Shown here: one piece after another, positions 10,428 through 20,293 of the stretch
Layout: each line of letters begins with the position of its first letter
Position numbering within the stretch: position 1 is the stretch's first letter
NCBI GenBank assembly: GCA_021816725.1
Contig: JAKAXD010000002.1
Location: 1 to 64,000 of the forward strand
Direction of reading: 5' to 3'
DNA from: Thermoplasmata archaeon
GTDB lineage: Archaea > Thermoplasmatota > Thermoplasmata > Thermoplasmatales > GCA-001856825
DNA: 64,000 nucleotides
Translations under genes and position numbers: made by a program
The notes under the pieces: generated by a model
The model's database searches: none
What the model saw: the letters and a program-made list of their open reading frames with translations, nothing else
Told to the model about the DNA's origin: nothing

Positions 10428-13400
10428 CTACTTTTGTTCTGGTGGATTTTGCTGCTCTGGCGGTGTTTGATCCTTCGCTTTCCCCTTAGCTCTTGACATA
10501 GAGTAAAGTGCTGCAAACGCTACAAACAGAACCGCGAATACCACGATTAGCGCATAGTATGCATCAAGGTTCGGTGTAACTGTTACAATCTTCGTTATAG
10601 GCTTAGATGTTGCTTTCTGCAGAGGCATCACGAGGAAACTATAAGTGTAGGATGATCCACCGCTCGTCACTGTAATTGTTACAGGTGTCATTACTGTCAC
10701 ATTCGGTGCACTGTATGTTATTGTAGCGGATCCATTGGCGCCCGTCGTGCCTGATGTCGTTGATATGTTCCCTAAGCTTGCACTTACGCTAAAAGATGTT
10801 CCTGACACAGACGGCCCTGCTGAGTTTGTCATTGTGGAGTTCACGTATAGCGTGTAGGAAGAATTGCCGTATACTACATTAAAACCGTTGATAGATTGCG
10901 AGTTGTTGAAGTAAGGCGTCATGACGGTTGAAGGCGTAGGATTGTTTACCATGGCAGAAGAATTGATTTCTGCAGTTGCTACGGCAGTATAGTTGATTCC
11001 CACTGCACTCAGCTGGAACATGTCAGCAGGTACCAGATACTGATCCATGAAATTTTCAGGTGCATATCCCATGAATGAGCCACTTACAGACTCAACCTGA
11101 TATAGTCCAGAACTGAACATTACCGAAGCCATTCCAGAGCTGTTGGTCATTACCTGTATTGCCGGGAGTGTAGTGCTACCAAACAAGCTGTTCAGATTCG
11201 GGTACTGAATCTCTGTCCCAGTGCCGTAGAAGTATCCTCTGTTAGCTCCAAGCGCATTTTGACTTACGAGATCAACTGCGAAATTTGGAACAGGTGCCCC
11301 GAGTGCGTTAGTAACGGTTACATTGACTTCAACGGAGCCGCTTGGAGAAGATATGAATGGTTGCGAAGTTGTCATTGTTATCTTGTACTGAGGAATTCCT
11401 GATGATACCTGGACAGGTATTTCCACCGGTTGCTGTGTTCCAAACCCAAATGGATTTGTGGCAGAGGTCAACTCTGCAAGTGTCATGTATGGAGCAGCAC
11501 CAGACATCGGAGCACCGGCGTAATAATTTCCAAGGAAGATATAGCTTTCAGTGCTGTTGCCGATGATTGAAACGTTAAGGCCGCTAACTGCTCTTACACC
11601 TATCGTGAATGTCCCATTAGAAGGCGTACTTCCAACAACCTCAGTCATGTTATAGTTGTTATTGGCCGAATATGATTCCGCATAAGGATTTCCTGGAGTC
11701 AATTGACTTAGCGTAGCAGACCTATCGGTACTGTTGCTCAAATCGAGAATTCCGGAGTTGACCTGAACCATATAGTTGTACCCAGAGATAGGTGTGCCAT
11801 TTACAGGATTGTATATCTCAATAGTTAGAGGCTGATAAGCGCTTGAGGTAGTCTGAAGATTTGGAACTGCTAGAACCTTGTAAGCAACTGGAACAGGTGA
11901 TACATCTATGAACGTGTATCCAAGACCAGGTAATACCGGACCAGAAGACGAGCCACTCATAGTAGCTGCTGCAGAAATGTTAATTTCACCTATATAGTCT
12001 GACGTGTAAACAAGCGGCTGATTGCCTAGCACCTTGAATTCTAGAACATAAGTTCCCTGGGAATTCGTGACCCCAGACAGGCTTGTTATATTAAGAAGTG
12101 CTCCCGACGGGTTGACACCAATTGTGAGAGAAGCTCCGGACACAGGCGTTCCGTACTGATTCCTTACCTCAAAAGTAATGTTACCATATTCACCGTTGTA
12201 GTATATTCTGCTCGATGGAACCACTCCGACACTCAACTCCGTAGGAATAGTCTTTGATACAGTTGTCGTTGTTGAAGTCTTTAGATGGGCTGTCATGAAG
12301 TTCCAGTATTCATACCCTGTCTGTGAAAGTGTATCATTGGTTGTGTTGGTGAACACAGATGTCACAACCGGGAAAAGATCTATTCCGTAGCCAACGTTGA
12401 TCATTGTAGACTCAATTGCAGCTATCCCCTGTATCTCGTTTGAAATTGCAATCCTCTGCGTCAGGTTAGTGTTAGTGTTCAGTTCGTTATACAGATTGGT
12501 CATTAGGGTGGTCACCGCTGTTCCATTCATATTTACTCCGTTATATGTAATGTTGCTGTAAGGACCGAGGAAGAAACCTGATCCTAATCCAGCTGGAGTA
12601 TAGAATGAAACATAATCGCCTGTTGGATCTCCGACAATTCCACTGATACCGAGCTCGACTGCCTGGTAACCGTATGTTATGAGATTATCCACGAGCGTGC
12701 TGAAAGCTTCTTGGGTCACCGTTGTCTTGACTCCTATCTGGTCCCACCATTGTGCTATCAAGAGAGCTCCCTCAACCCCTAACGGGTTTGAAGCTGCAGA
12801 AGTTATTTGTATATCCATCGTGAACTGTTTTCCCTGATAGTAATACTCGCCGTTCACCCTAGTCATTCCTGGAGTGTTGTTCAGAAGCGTCATAGCTAGT
12901 GAAGGGTTGTATGAATATGACGGTAGACTATGATTCTGCCAAACGCTGTCAGAATCTGGAATCACTGAAGTGCCGGGTATTCCGTACCCTTCATCCACGA
13001 CAGAGTTTAGATAAACTTTGTTCACAGCATAGTTGAGCGCCTGTCTCACGGATGTTACATTTAACGGCGGAGCTATTGAAGCAGGTGTGAAACCATACTG
13101 ACTTGTAGTCATATTTGCATCTGACTGATTGAATGAGTTAAGCTGTATGAATCCGTACCCTGTAGTTGGCTTGTGGAACACATAAGTGTTCGGAGATGTT
13201 GCCAGAGTAGGGAGGAATGTCGGGGTTACTCCACCTTCTATCTGGTATACCTGATTGAGTGTTACTGCAGTAACCGCAGCAGATAGCGATAGGTACAACG
13301 GAACATACAGTTCGTAGAACTTTGGTGTCCACTGGCTGAGTGACGGGACGTACTGTACAAAGTAGTGAGGGTTCACGTAAAGCTTCCAGTACTGGTCGAA

Positions 13401-14411
13401 GATCCACTTCCCAGGTGGTAAACCATAATTGTTTGTGAACATAAATGGCCCTGTTCCAATTAGACCTGTCGCAGTTCCGGTAGCTGCATTATATCCAACA
13501 TCCCATGAATTGTATGAGTTTGCAGCCGGTAATGATGCCGTATAATTCCATGCTCCTGCGGATGATGAATAATCGTGGGCTACCCAGACATGATAGGGAA
13601 GTATGGGTGTCTCAAGAGTGTAAGTCAGGAAGGTGGCACTTTGGCTGCTCAGGTAAAAATCAACGGTGGTATTGTTAACCGGTACAGCGTTCACAATATT
13701 TGGGAATGATCCACTATAATCAAAAGCGGATTGTAGTATCTTCCATGATAGTATGAAGTCTGCTGACTGTACGTAGTAAGTCTGCATTGTGACCGAGGGA
13801 TACCTATAGGTATAGCTGTGTGGGTTTCCGTTAGGTCCATTGAATGATGTGTGGTTTGAGTAAACATATGTTGATACTCCTGGGGAATAATCTGTCCATT
13901 GTACTCCTGATCTTATGTTAACTTGGTAAACGTACTTCACTGGTTCGTACTGCCCATTCAGCGGATCAAAAGTAGTGAGATTTCCAGATCCTGCCAGTCC
14001 CAGGAACGTGCTTGTCGCAGAAGATGCTGACATATTGGTAACATTGTGTTCAGTCCAGCTTGTTGCAAGCCATGGAGAGATTGTCTCATTCGGGAGAAGG
14101 GTTGTTGCAGAATCATATACTTCGTTGAGGAGATAGAAACTGTAAACGTCAGTGGCCTGATACACGTTTAAATGCTCCACATCGTTGGTTGCTGCCATTA
14201 TAAATGTTCCATTTGTATAGCCGGGTTCCTGCATCGTAGTTGTTGGATACGTCCAAGGTGCACTACTACTTGCCGACGCCGCTGGGGTTCCTGAAGCCCC
14301 AGCAATCACTACGTTTGAAGTTGCGTCCATAGTGATTGCCATTGCAGATAGTATCATCACTAAAGAGACCGCAATTGCTATCACTATTTTCCTTTCGTTT
14401 CTGTATTTCAA
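10428..14411 (-). CDS. Oligopeptide ABC transporter substrate-binding protein (SBP_bac_5-like) with long Ig-like extension and C-terminal TM anchor
   Basis: 1327 aa; signal/TM N-terminus, SBP family 5 features (NVTSVRQALNYAVNKVYLNSVV...YNPSLAMTLLNNTPG), NxS/T-rich beta-repeat region, C-terminal TM YYALIVVFAVLFVAFAALY plus charged tail. Confidence 0.92.
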   Translation of the reverse strand: MKYRNERKIVIAIAVSLVMILSAMAITMDATSNVVIAGASGTPAASASSSAPWTYPTTTMQEPGYTNGTFIMAATNDVEHLNVYQATDVYSFYLLNEVYDSATTLLPNETISPWLATSWTEHNVTNMSASSATSTFLGLAGSGNLTTFDPLNGQYEPVKYVYQVNIRSGVQWTDYSPGVSTYVYSNHTSFNGPNGNPHSYTYRYPSVTMQTYYVQSADFILSWKILQSAFDYSGSFPNIVNAVPVNNTTVDFYLSSQSATFLTYTLETPILPYHVWVAHDYSSSAGAWNYTASLPAANSYNSWDVGYNAATGTATGLIGTGPFMFTNNYGLPPGKWIFDQYWKLYVNPHYFVQYVPSLSQWTPKFYELYVPLYLSLSAAVTAVTLNQVYQIEGGVTPTFLPTLATSPNTYVFHKPTTGYGFIQLNSFNQSDANMTTSQYGFTPASIAPPLNVTSVRQALNYAVNKVYLNSVVDEGYGIPGTSVIPDSDSVWQNHSLPSYSYNPSLAMTLLNNTPGMTRVNGEYYYQGKQFTMDIQITSAASNPLGVEGALLIAQWWDQIGVKTTVTQEAFSTLVDNLITYGYQAVELGISGIVGDPTGDYVSFYTPAGLGSGFFLGPYSNITYNGVNMNGTAVTTLMTNLYNELNTNTNLTQRIAISNEIQGIAAIESTMINVGYGIDLFPVVTSVFTNTTNDTLSQTGYEYWNFMTAHLKTSTTTTVSKTIPTELSVGVVPSSRIYYNGEYGNITFEVRNQYGTPVSGASLTIGVNPSGALLNITSLSGVTNSQGTYVLEFKVLGNQPLVYTSDYIGEINISAAATMSGSSSGPVLPGLGYTFIDVSPVPVAYKVLAVPNLQTTSSAYQPLTIEIYNPVNGTPISGYNYMVQVNSGILDLSNSTDRSATLSQLTPGNPYAESYSANNNYNMTEVVGSTPSNGTFTIGVRAVSGLNVSIIGNSTESYIFLGNYYAGAPMSGAAPYMTLAELTSATNPFGFGTQQPVEIPVQVSSGIPQYKITMTTSQPFISSPSGSVEVNVTVTNALGAPVPNFAVDLVSQNALGANRGYFYGTGTEIQYPNLNSLFGSTTLPAIQVMTNSSGMASVMFSSGLYQVESVSGSFMGYAPENFMDQYLVPADMFQLSAVGINYTAVATAEINSSAMVNNPTPSTVMTPYFNNSQSINGFNVVYGNSSYTLYVNSTMTNSAGPSVSGTSFSVSASLGNISTTSGTTGANGSATITYSAPNVTVMTPVTITVTSGGSSYTYSFLVMPLQKATSKPITKIVTVTPNLDAYYALIVVFAVLFVAFAALYSMSRAKGKAKDQTPPEQQNPPEQK

Positions 14412-14921
14412 AACTTTTACCTCCTATTTTTTAACCGGTGTTGATTGAAATTCCTTAATATAAACATTTTGAAGAATTTTTTGATTTGCTTGTTTCTCGT
14501 TCAATAGTCTTATAAAAGATTTGATTAGATTTCTCAGCCTGAGCTTGGAACCAAGAGGGGCAGAAATTCTCAAATTGCCACGAAGAAGTAAAATAAGAGT
14601 TGGACAAGATGGAGTATATTTTGGAGAAAGTGGTCAATCATTATGTTGATTATTTATTCATTATTGGCTTTACTTTCTACATAACAGACTCTCCGTCGAG
14701 ATATGCCTGAATCGAAATTCCAAATCAAGTACTTTTGAAGTATTACCTCTTTTTACTTCAAATTTTTAATTGGAATCTTAAAGCCTAAATATTGCGTTAA
14801 AAATCTTTCAAAGGTTATACATTACAGGAAAAGAACGAAATACCCCAAAGCAAGATTGAACTTTAGAATAGTTTTAATCAATCTTCCAATTCTCATCTCA
14901 ACTTGAGTTGATTAATTCGAA

Positions 14922-16196
14922 ATGGCAAATTCAAAAATAACGATGTGGCAAGCCACAGCGATAGGACTTGGGAACATAATAGGAGCAGGAATATTCGTAC
15001 TTGCAGGTGTTGTGATAAAGGATTCAGGTCCTGGAGCTATTGTAGCCTTCGTCTTTACCGCTTTCCTAGCTATGACAGTTGCATTTAACAGTGCTGAGTT
15101 ATCTTCTAAGATTGTCTCTCATGGTGGTCTCTACTCTTTTGTAAGGGATACCATGGGCGATTCTCTAGGATTCATAGTCGGATGGTTGAGAGCTATATCT
15201 TATGCAATTGCGGGTGCTGCAGTGACTCTTGGATTTTCTTCATACCTGCTCTCGTTTTTCAATATTGATTCACATCTGCTGATAATACTGGTATCAGTAA
15301 TTTTCATCTCTGTTATAACCGCAATAGACTACTCTGGGGTGAAACTGGTAGCAAAGCTGGAGCAGGTACTGGTCTTCATGACCGTGGCAGGCCTAGTGAT
15401 TTTCATATTGGTATCAATAAAGTATGGATCCTGGACCACTTCTCATTTCACTCCTCTCTTCCCCCATGGTCCATTAAGTATTATCGAGGCAGCATCCCTC
15501 GCTTTCTTTGCATATTCTGGGTTCAATACAATCGCGACCCTTACCCCTGAGGTTGAGGATGGAAGAAGAAACGTACCAAAAGCAATCATGATATCACTAA
15601 TAGTAAGTTCCGTCCTTTACATCCTGGTGGTCATAGGCATGCTCTCGTTAATGCCTTGGAATCTATATGGAGTTAGCGCAGACCCTTTGGTGAATGCTAT
15701 ACGCTATTCTCATGCCCCTGTGTTTATTTCATTTATCATCAGCATAATTGCCCTGATAGCAACTGTGACTGTCACCCTCTCCCTCATTGTTGCGGGATCG
15801 AGGACCCTCCTCCAGATGAGCGAGGATCGTCTCTTCCCGAAGTGGATCGAAGGGAAGACTAATGACTCACCAAAAAGGGCCGTGCTGATAATAGGAGCAC
15901 TTGCAGTAATATCCCTATTCCTTGGAAATCTTCAATATGTAGCGCTTGCATCAAATTTTGGGGTAATATTCTCTTACTCACTTACAGGAATAGCAGTGAT
16001 AATAATAAGGAAGAGAAAATTGCCTGGCTTGTTCAACGTCCCCCTATATCCCTACCTGCCAATAGTATCCGTACTGCTTTCTATAGTCATTATGCTAACC
16101 CTTGGGTCACAAGCACTTTATCTTGGTACCGTAATGATAGTGACGGGGATCATAATTTACTCCTTCCAAAGGATAGAAAAAGGAAAAGTTCAATGA
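14922..16196 (+). CDS. APC-family amino acid permease
   Basis: 424 aa; GLGNIIGAGIFVLAGVV...SLAFFAYSGFNTIATLTPEVEDGRRNVPKAI. Confidence 0.93.
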   Translation: MANSKITMWQATAIGLGNIIGAGIFVLAGVVIKDSGPGAIVAFVFTAFLAMTVAFNSAELSSKIVSHGGLYSFVRDTMGDSLGFIVGWLRAISYAIAGAAVTLGFSSYLLSFFNIDSHLLIILVSVIFISVITAIDYSGVKLVAKLEQVLVFMTVAGLVIFILVSIKYGSWTTSHFTPLFPHGPLSIIEAASLAFFAYSGFNTIATLTPEVEDGRRNVPKAIMISLIVSSVLYILVVIGMLSLMPWNLYGVSADPLVNAIRYSHAPVFISFIISIIALIATVTVTLSLIVAGSRTLLQMSEDRLFPKWIEGKTNDSPKRAVLIIGALAVISLFLGNLQYVALASNFGVIFSYSLTGIAVIIIRKRKLPGLFNVPLYPYLPIVSVLLSIVIMLTLGSQALYLGTVMIVTGIIIYSFQRIEKGKVQ

Positions 16197-16303
16197 TATC
16201 TATTCAACAAAAAAGAGAAATGGATTGTTCAGTTCCAACAGTAAACAATTTGCACTGACCTTGTTGCGGGCGTAAGGAAGAAAGAATGTGAGCAATGTGA
16301 AGA

Positions 16304-16777
16304 CTATTTTATTATCAGGACTGGAATAGTGGAGTGGGTTACTACTGCATTTGAAACGCTTCCGAGAAGTAGACTTTTGAACCCTCCAAGCCCCCTGGAC
16401 CCCATGACTATCAGGTCCGGCTTGATCTTCTTGGATTCTAGTAGAAGGGACTCTGCCACAGAAGTAGTTCCTTCTGTATAGACAACTTCAATTTTCACAT
16501 TCCGCTTCCTGGCCTCCTTAATCAACGGCTCAGAAGCTTTAGTTACCTTTCTCTTATCTGCAGAATAAAACTCGTCCCAGTTGTAATATACTTCCCCATA
16601 ACCTACAACCGGATATTCAATACAATGGACAATAGTTATTTCTGAACGATATTTCTCTGAGATAGATATGGCTGCTTTCAACGCCCTTATTGAGTGCAAT
16701 GATGCGTCAAATGCGACAACTATCTTTTTTGGAATAAATTCGCCCTCCAATTTCGAGGAATTGCCATTTCCTTTCAT
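16304..16777 (-). CDS. Universal stress protein (UspA family)
   Basis: 157 aa; KKIVVAFDASLHSIRALKAAI...DLIVMGSRGLGGFKSLLLGSVSNAVVTHSTIPVLIIK. Confidence 0.95.
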   Translation of the reverse strand: MKGNGNSSKLEGEFIPKKIVVAFDASLHSIRALKAAISISEKYRSEITIVHCIEYPVVGYGEVYYNWDEFYSADKRKVTKASEPLIKEARKRNVKIEVVYTEGTTSVAESLLLESKKIKPDLIVMGSRGLGGFKSLLLGSVSNAVVTHSTIPVLIIK

Positions 16778-17336
16778 ATTTATATAAGCGGATTGGCAAA
16801 TTTAAAATTATTCATTACAGACAGGCTGCTCCAATATTTCATTTAGGACTTTTGGAAGCAAAGTACTGCGGTACGTTTTGATACTCGGTCTAGAACGCGA
16901 TATGGGTGTAGAAAACTATGGAATCTGGCTCAAAGTCTACGAAAGGCCGACGAGAAAAGTCTAAAGTTGATATAAAGTTTGAATAGGCCTCACTGGAGGA
17001 GTATATCTTTTGATAGTGCATTTAATTATATAGATACTAGAGAAATAAAGCTCCTGTCGCGATCCCTTAACTAAGTGGCGAGAGTAGACCCTCTCATTCC
17101 TTCTGGATCCTCTTTTTGCCCACTAGAGGATACTCCAATGGATTCAGAAAGAGCAGAGTCACAGATTCAAATTCATTACCGAGACGAATACGAAATTTCA
17201 ATAAGAATGGATGTGAAATGGGGATAGTAAGATATAAAGAAATCACTTCCGACTGAATTGACCACGAATTCAATGTAACTTTCCTGAAAGATCACTCAAG
17301 AGTAAAAAAATAATATGTTGATAGAGATGGAACAGC

Positions 17337-18560
17337 ATGAAAAAAATAGTAATAATTGGAGGTGGGTTTGCGGGCCTTAGGGCTCTTTACAGGCTCATAA
17401 AAACCCTCGGGAATATGGTGAATGTAACACTCCTCGACCGGTCAGAATTCAGTATAGAAAAACCTTCATTGCCTGAGGTTGCCTTTGCAGGAAAGGAACC
17501 TTCAAAGGTCAGGATTCCGTTGAAACAGACAGTGGAAAGTAAGGGCGCGAGATTTGTAAAGGATAATGCGACGAAAATTAATCCAGTGAATAAAGTTGTC
17601 ATGACAGATGGTGGAGCTAAAATCGACTATGATATCCTTCTTATTGCCACAGGCGCAGTGAAAGATTATGATTCCATTACAGGGTTCAGTGATTATGGCT
17701 TTTCTATCTGCGACGATTTTCAAGCTGAACGTCTTGCGAAGCGATTGGAAAGCTTCGAGGGGGGTAAGATTGTTATAGGATCAGCCCGGACGGAGTGGGA
17801 CCAAAATAGTACAAGCATCAAGCTGGACGCCCCATGCGAAGGTCCAATTGGTGAGGTTATGTTCATGATTGATACATATCTAAGTGAGAGAGGAATCAAG
17901 GAAAAATCAACCATCACGGTATTCACACCTGGGGCAGTATTCTTTGACGATGTAGGTGAAAGCATCCATGCGGAGCTAGGCCCATTCATTAGGGAACACA
18001 AAATTTCGGTTCTCACAAATAAGATCATCACAGCAATTGATGATCACGCTGTTCTCTTTAGAGACGGTACCGATCTTGAAAGCGATTTGACCATAATCAT
18101 TCCCCCTTACAGGGGACCTGATGTTATCTCCCTCTCGCGGCTCGGGGACAGCCGTGGCTTTATAAGAACAGATGATGAGATGCGGCACACAGAGTATGGG
18201 GACATTTTTGTAATTGGGGACGTTAACGCGGGATCAATGCCAAAACTGGGACACATAGCCATAATGCAAGCTGACGTCGCAGTGGCAGCAATAATAAAGG
18301 AAATAACGGGGCAGGGCGAAGTACCAAAACCCCGACCTGAGATATTTTGCATAATGAACAGAGGAAGGGACGGAGCAACTGTTATACTTTCAGATACACT
18401 GTTTGGGGGGAGTCGTGACATTGCATATAGCGGAAGATTGGCACCTACCTTTAAGTGGGGATTTGATTCATATTATTTTTACACACATGGACACATGCCC
18501 CCGGAAATTTTTCAGGAGCCTGTCGAGTGGCTTGTGAAGTTACTGAAAACAAATGAATGA
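17337..18560 (+). CDS. FAD/NAD(P)-dependent oxidoreductase, sulfide:quinone oxidoreductase-like
   Basis: 407 aa; IVIIGGGFAGLRALYRL, LLIATGAVKDYD, GDIFVIGDVNA; two candidate SQR Cys contexts (LDAPCEGPIGEVMF; PEIFCIMNRGRDG) and C-terminal YYFYTHGHMPP. Confidence 0.82.
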   Translation: MKKIVIIGGGFAGLRALYRLIKTLGNMVNVTLLDRSEFSIEKPSLPEVAFAGKEPSKVRIPLKQTVESKGARFVKDNATKINPVNKVVMTDGGAKIDYDILLIATGAVKDYDSITGFSDYGFSICDDFQAERLAKRLESFEGGKIVIGSARTEWDQNSTSIKLDAPCEGPIGEVMFMIDTYLSERGIKEKSTITVFTPGAVFFDDVGESIHAELGPFIREHKISVLTNKIITAIDDHAVLFRDGTDLESDLTIIIPPYRGPDVISLSRLGDSRGFIRTDDEMRHTEYGDIFVIGDVNAGSMPKLGHIAIMQADVAVAAIIKEITGQGEVPKPRPEIFCIMNRGRDGATVILSDTLFGGSRDIAYSGRLAPTFKWGFDSYYFYTHGHMPPEIFQEPVEWLVKLLKTNE

Positions 18561-18781
18561 GAAGTTCTATGACCGGACCAATTTATTTTTTTATGGATGA
18601 AAGCATTTCAGGATTGACTCACTGCCATTTCTAATTTCAAAGTGTAGGTTATGGGCCATCACACCCACTATTGAATTGCCACCATCTGCGGTTATTATTC
18701 TTCTGAAACATTTCCAAAGACGGAACAGGTAAACCTATACACCAGCGTCCTGGTATTCATACAAATAAAAAGACGACGGAA

Positions 18782-19230
18782 ATGCTTCATAACAAAATGG
18801 AATCGCTCCTCCTAATTATCCTGAAGATCGCTTGTGGCAAAGCAGACGGAGGGCGGATTGCGATGATAGGCATAGGCGAATCAGAGGTGTCAGGGCAGAA
18901 CGGGGTGGAGAATGCAGTGCAGGAAGCGATATCTCAGCCCCTGATAGACGCCGACATATCAGATGCGAAGGGAGTGCTAGTGCGTGTTGTTGGTGATGAG
19001 ACCATGACAGTCTCCGAAGTTGAAGCCGCAGTGAGCCTGGTGCATGAAAGGGTGAATCAGAACGCAAGGATAATATAGGGAGCTTCAGTGGATGAGTCGA
19101 TGAAAGGGTCGATAAAGGTGCTTGTTGTCCTGACGGGCGTTGAGTCTCCGTACATGTTTGATTCAACTGGAAGCTTCTCCATAGCGACGAAAACTGCAGT
19201 GCTGAAAGGACTTGACTGGGGTCGGCAAAG
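18782..19230 (+). pseudogene. ftsZ: ftsZ remnant: N-terminally truncated, interrupted by an in-frame TAG
   Basis: Same-frame segments ADGGRIAMIGIGESEVSGQNGVENAVQEAISQPLIDADISDAKGVLVRVVG...VHERVNQNARII-[TAG 19076-19078]-GASVDESMKGSIKVLVVLTGVESPYM; FtsZ C-terminal domain without the GTPase half. Confidence 0.85.
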
Positions 19231-19469
19231 TTTAAAAAATTACTACAAATTTTTCCCCCTTTATTCGAATAAAGAATCACGCATTTCCCATACAAGGAAG
19301 ATAGTGACCAGTTTTACAATGACATAAATTATCAAAACCCAATTGTCATTTAAACCCCTGTTGCATAGCTTTTCAAATTTACTCTATTTTCGTTATTTCT
19401 ATTAAACCTCAAGTGCGATACGAGTCAGTGGTTTATGTTTCCGAAAGAAAAGCAGACGGCAAGGGATTT

Positions 19470-20132
19470 TTATTGTACAATCAAAGGGCGGAAATTCTCA
19501 AGTGACCTTCCAAATTCTGATAAAGAGAATTTGTATGTATGGTGTCCAGTTGTACCATCCACTCTATCAACTATTTCCATTGAAATCAAAATTTTCAATC
19601 GCCTGGATACAGTGGATTTATCAATCCCGTTTGAAGCAGCTAATTGCCTTATCGTGTTCGTTCCACTAGATATATCCTTTATCAGATTAAAATAGACTGG
19701 GTCAAAAATATCCATTTTCTGTACTTTTTTAGGAGAGACCACAATTGTCCGGTCAGTCTCCCTTTCATAAATAACCATGGAGATGTTACGTTCTACAGCA
19801 TATATGGCCAAAGCAGCCATTCCAATGCCAGACCCGCACGAGATATTTACCCAGGAAGGAAACCCCCTTTTGGCACATATAGATTTGACGGCAAATAAAA
19901 TCTGAAAAAAATTAGTGATATCGTTTACGTAAATCAGGTCGATTTTAGTATTTACCAAATCAAGAAATTCCCTAATTTTAATTTCCACTTGATCATAGCC
20001 AGAATTCTTATTTAGAATGAGAACAAGTCTGCCCACCTTTGGAACATCCGAAAGAAACGGCTTTATTACATAATCTTCATCTCTGTTGAATATGGTAATT
20101 GCATAAGTGTTTTCCACAATTATTAATGTCAT
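19470..20132 (-). CDS. CARF-like domain plus winged-helix HTH transcriptional regulator (Csa3/DUF6293-like)
   Basis: 220 aa; Rossmann-like N-terminus with WVNISCGSGIGMAALAIYAVERNISMVIYE, C-terminal HTH TIRQLAASNGIDKSTVSRRLKILISMEIVDRV. Confidence 0.75.
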   Translation of the reverse strand: MTLIIVENTYAITIFNRDEDYVIKPFLSDVPKVGRLVLILNKNSGYDQVEIKIREFLDLVNTKIDLIYVNDITNFFQILFAVKSICAKRGFPSWVNISCGSGIGMAALAIYAVERNISMVIYERETDRTIVVSPKKVQKMDIFDPVYFNLIKDISSGTNTIRQLAASNGIDKSTVSRRLKILISMEIVDRVDGTTGHHTYKFSLSEFGRSLENFRPLIVQ

Positions 20133-20293
20133 TTAATATATAATATTTATCTTATTGTTCAATTAGGTCGGTATTTAGATTGCGCAATTTAGTTATTTTC
20201 CTGCAACAATGCATAATTTTTATCTATTCCTGCATCTAAAAATAAATAGTTTTTTGTTATCTCGAAAGATGCGAATCTTGGTGATAAGTACTC

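Noticed and set aside
18816-19295. 159 aa minus-strand ORF
   Set aside because: Antisense to the ftsZ remnant, Ser/Leu/His-rich low-complexity translation.
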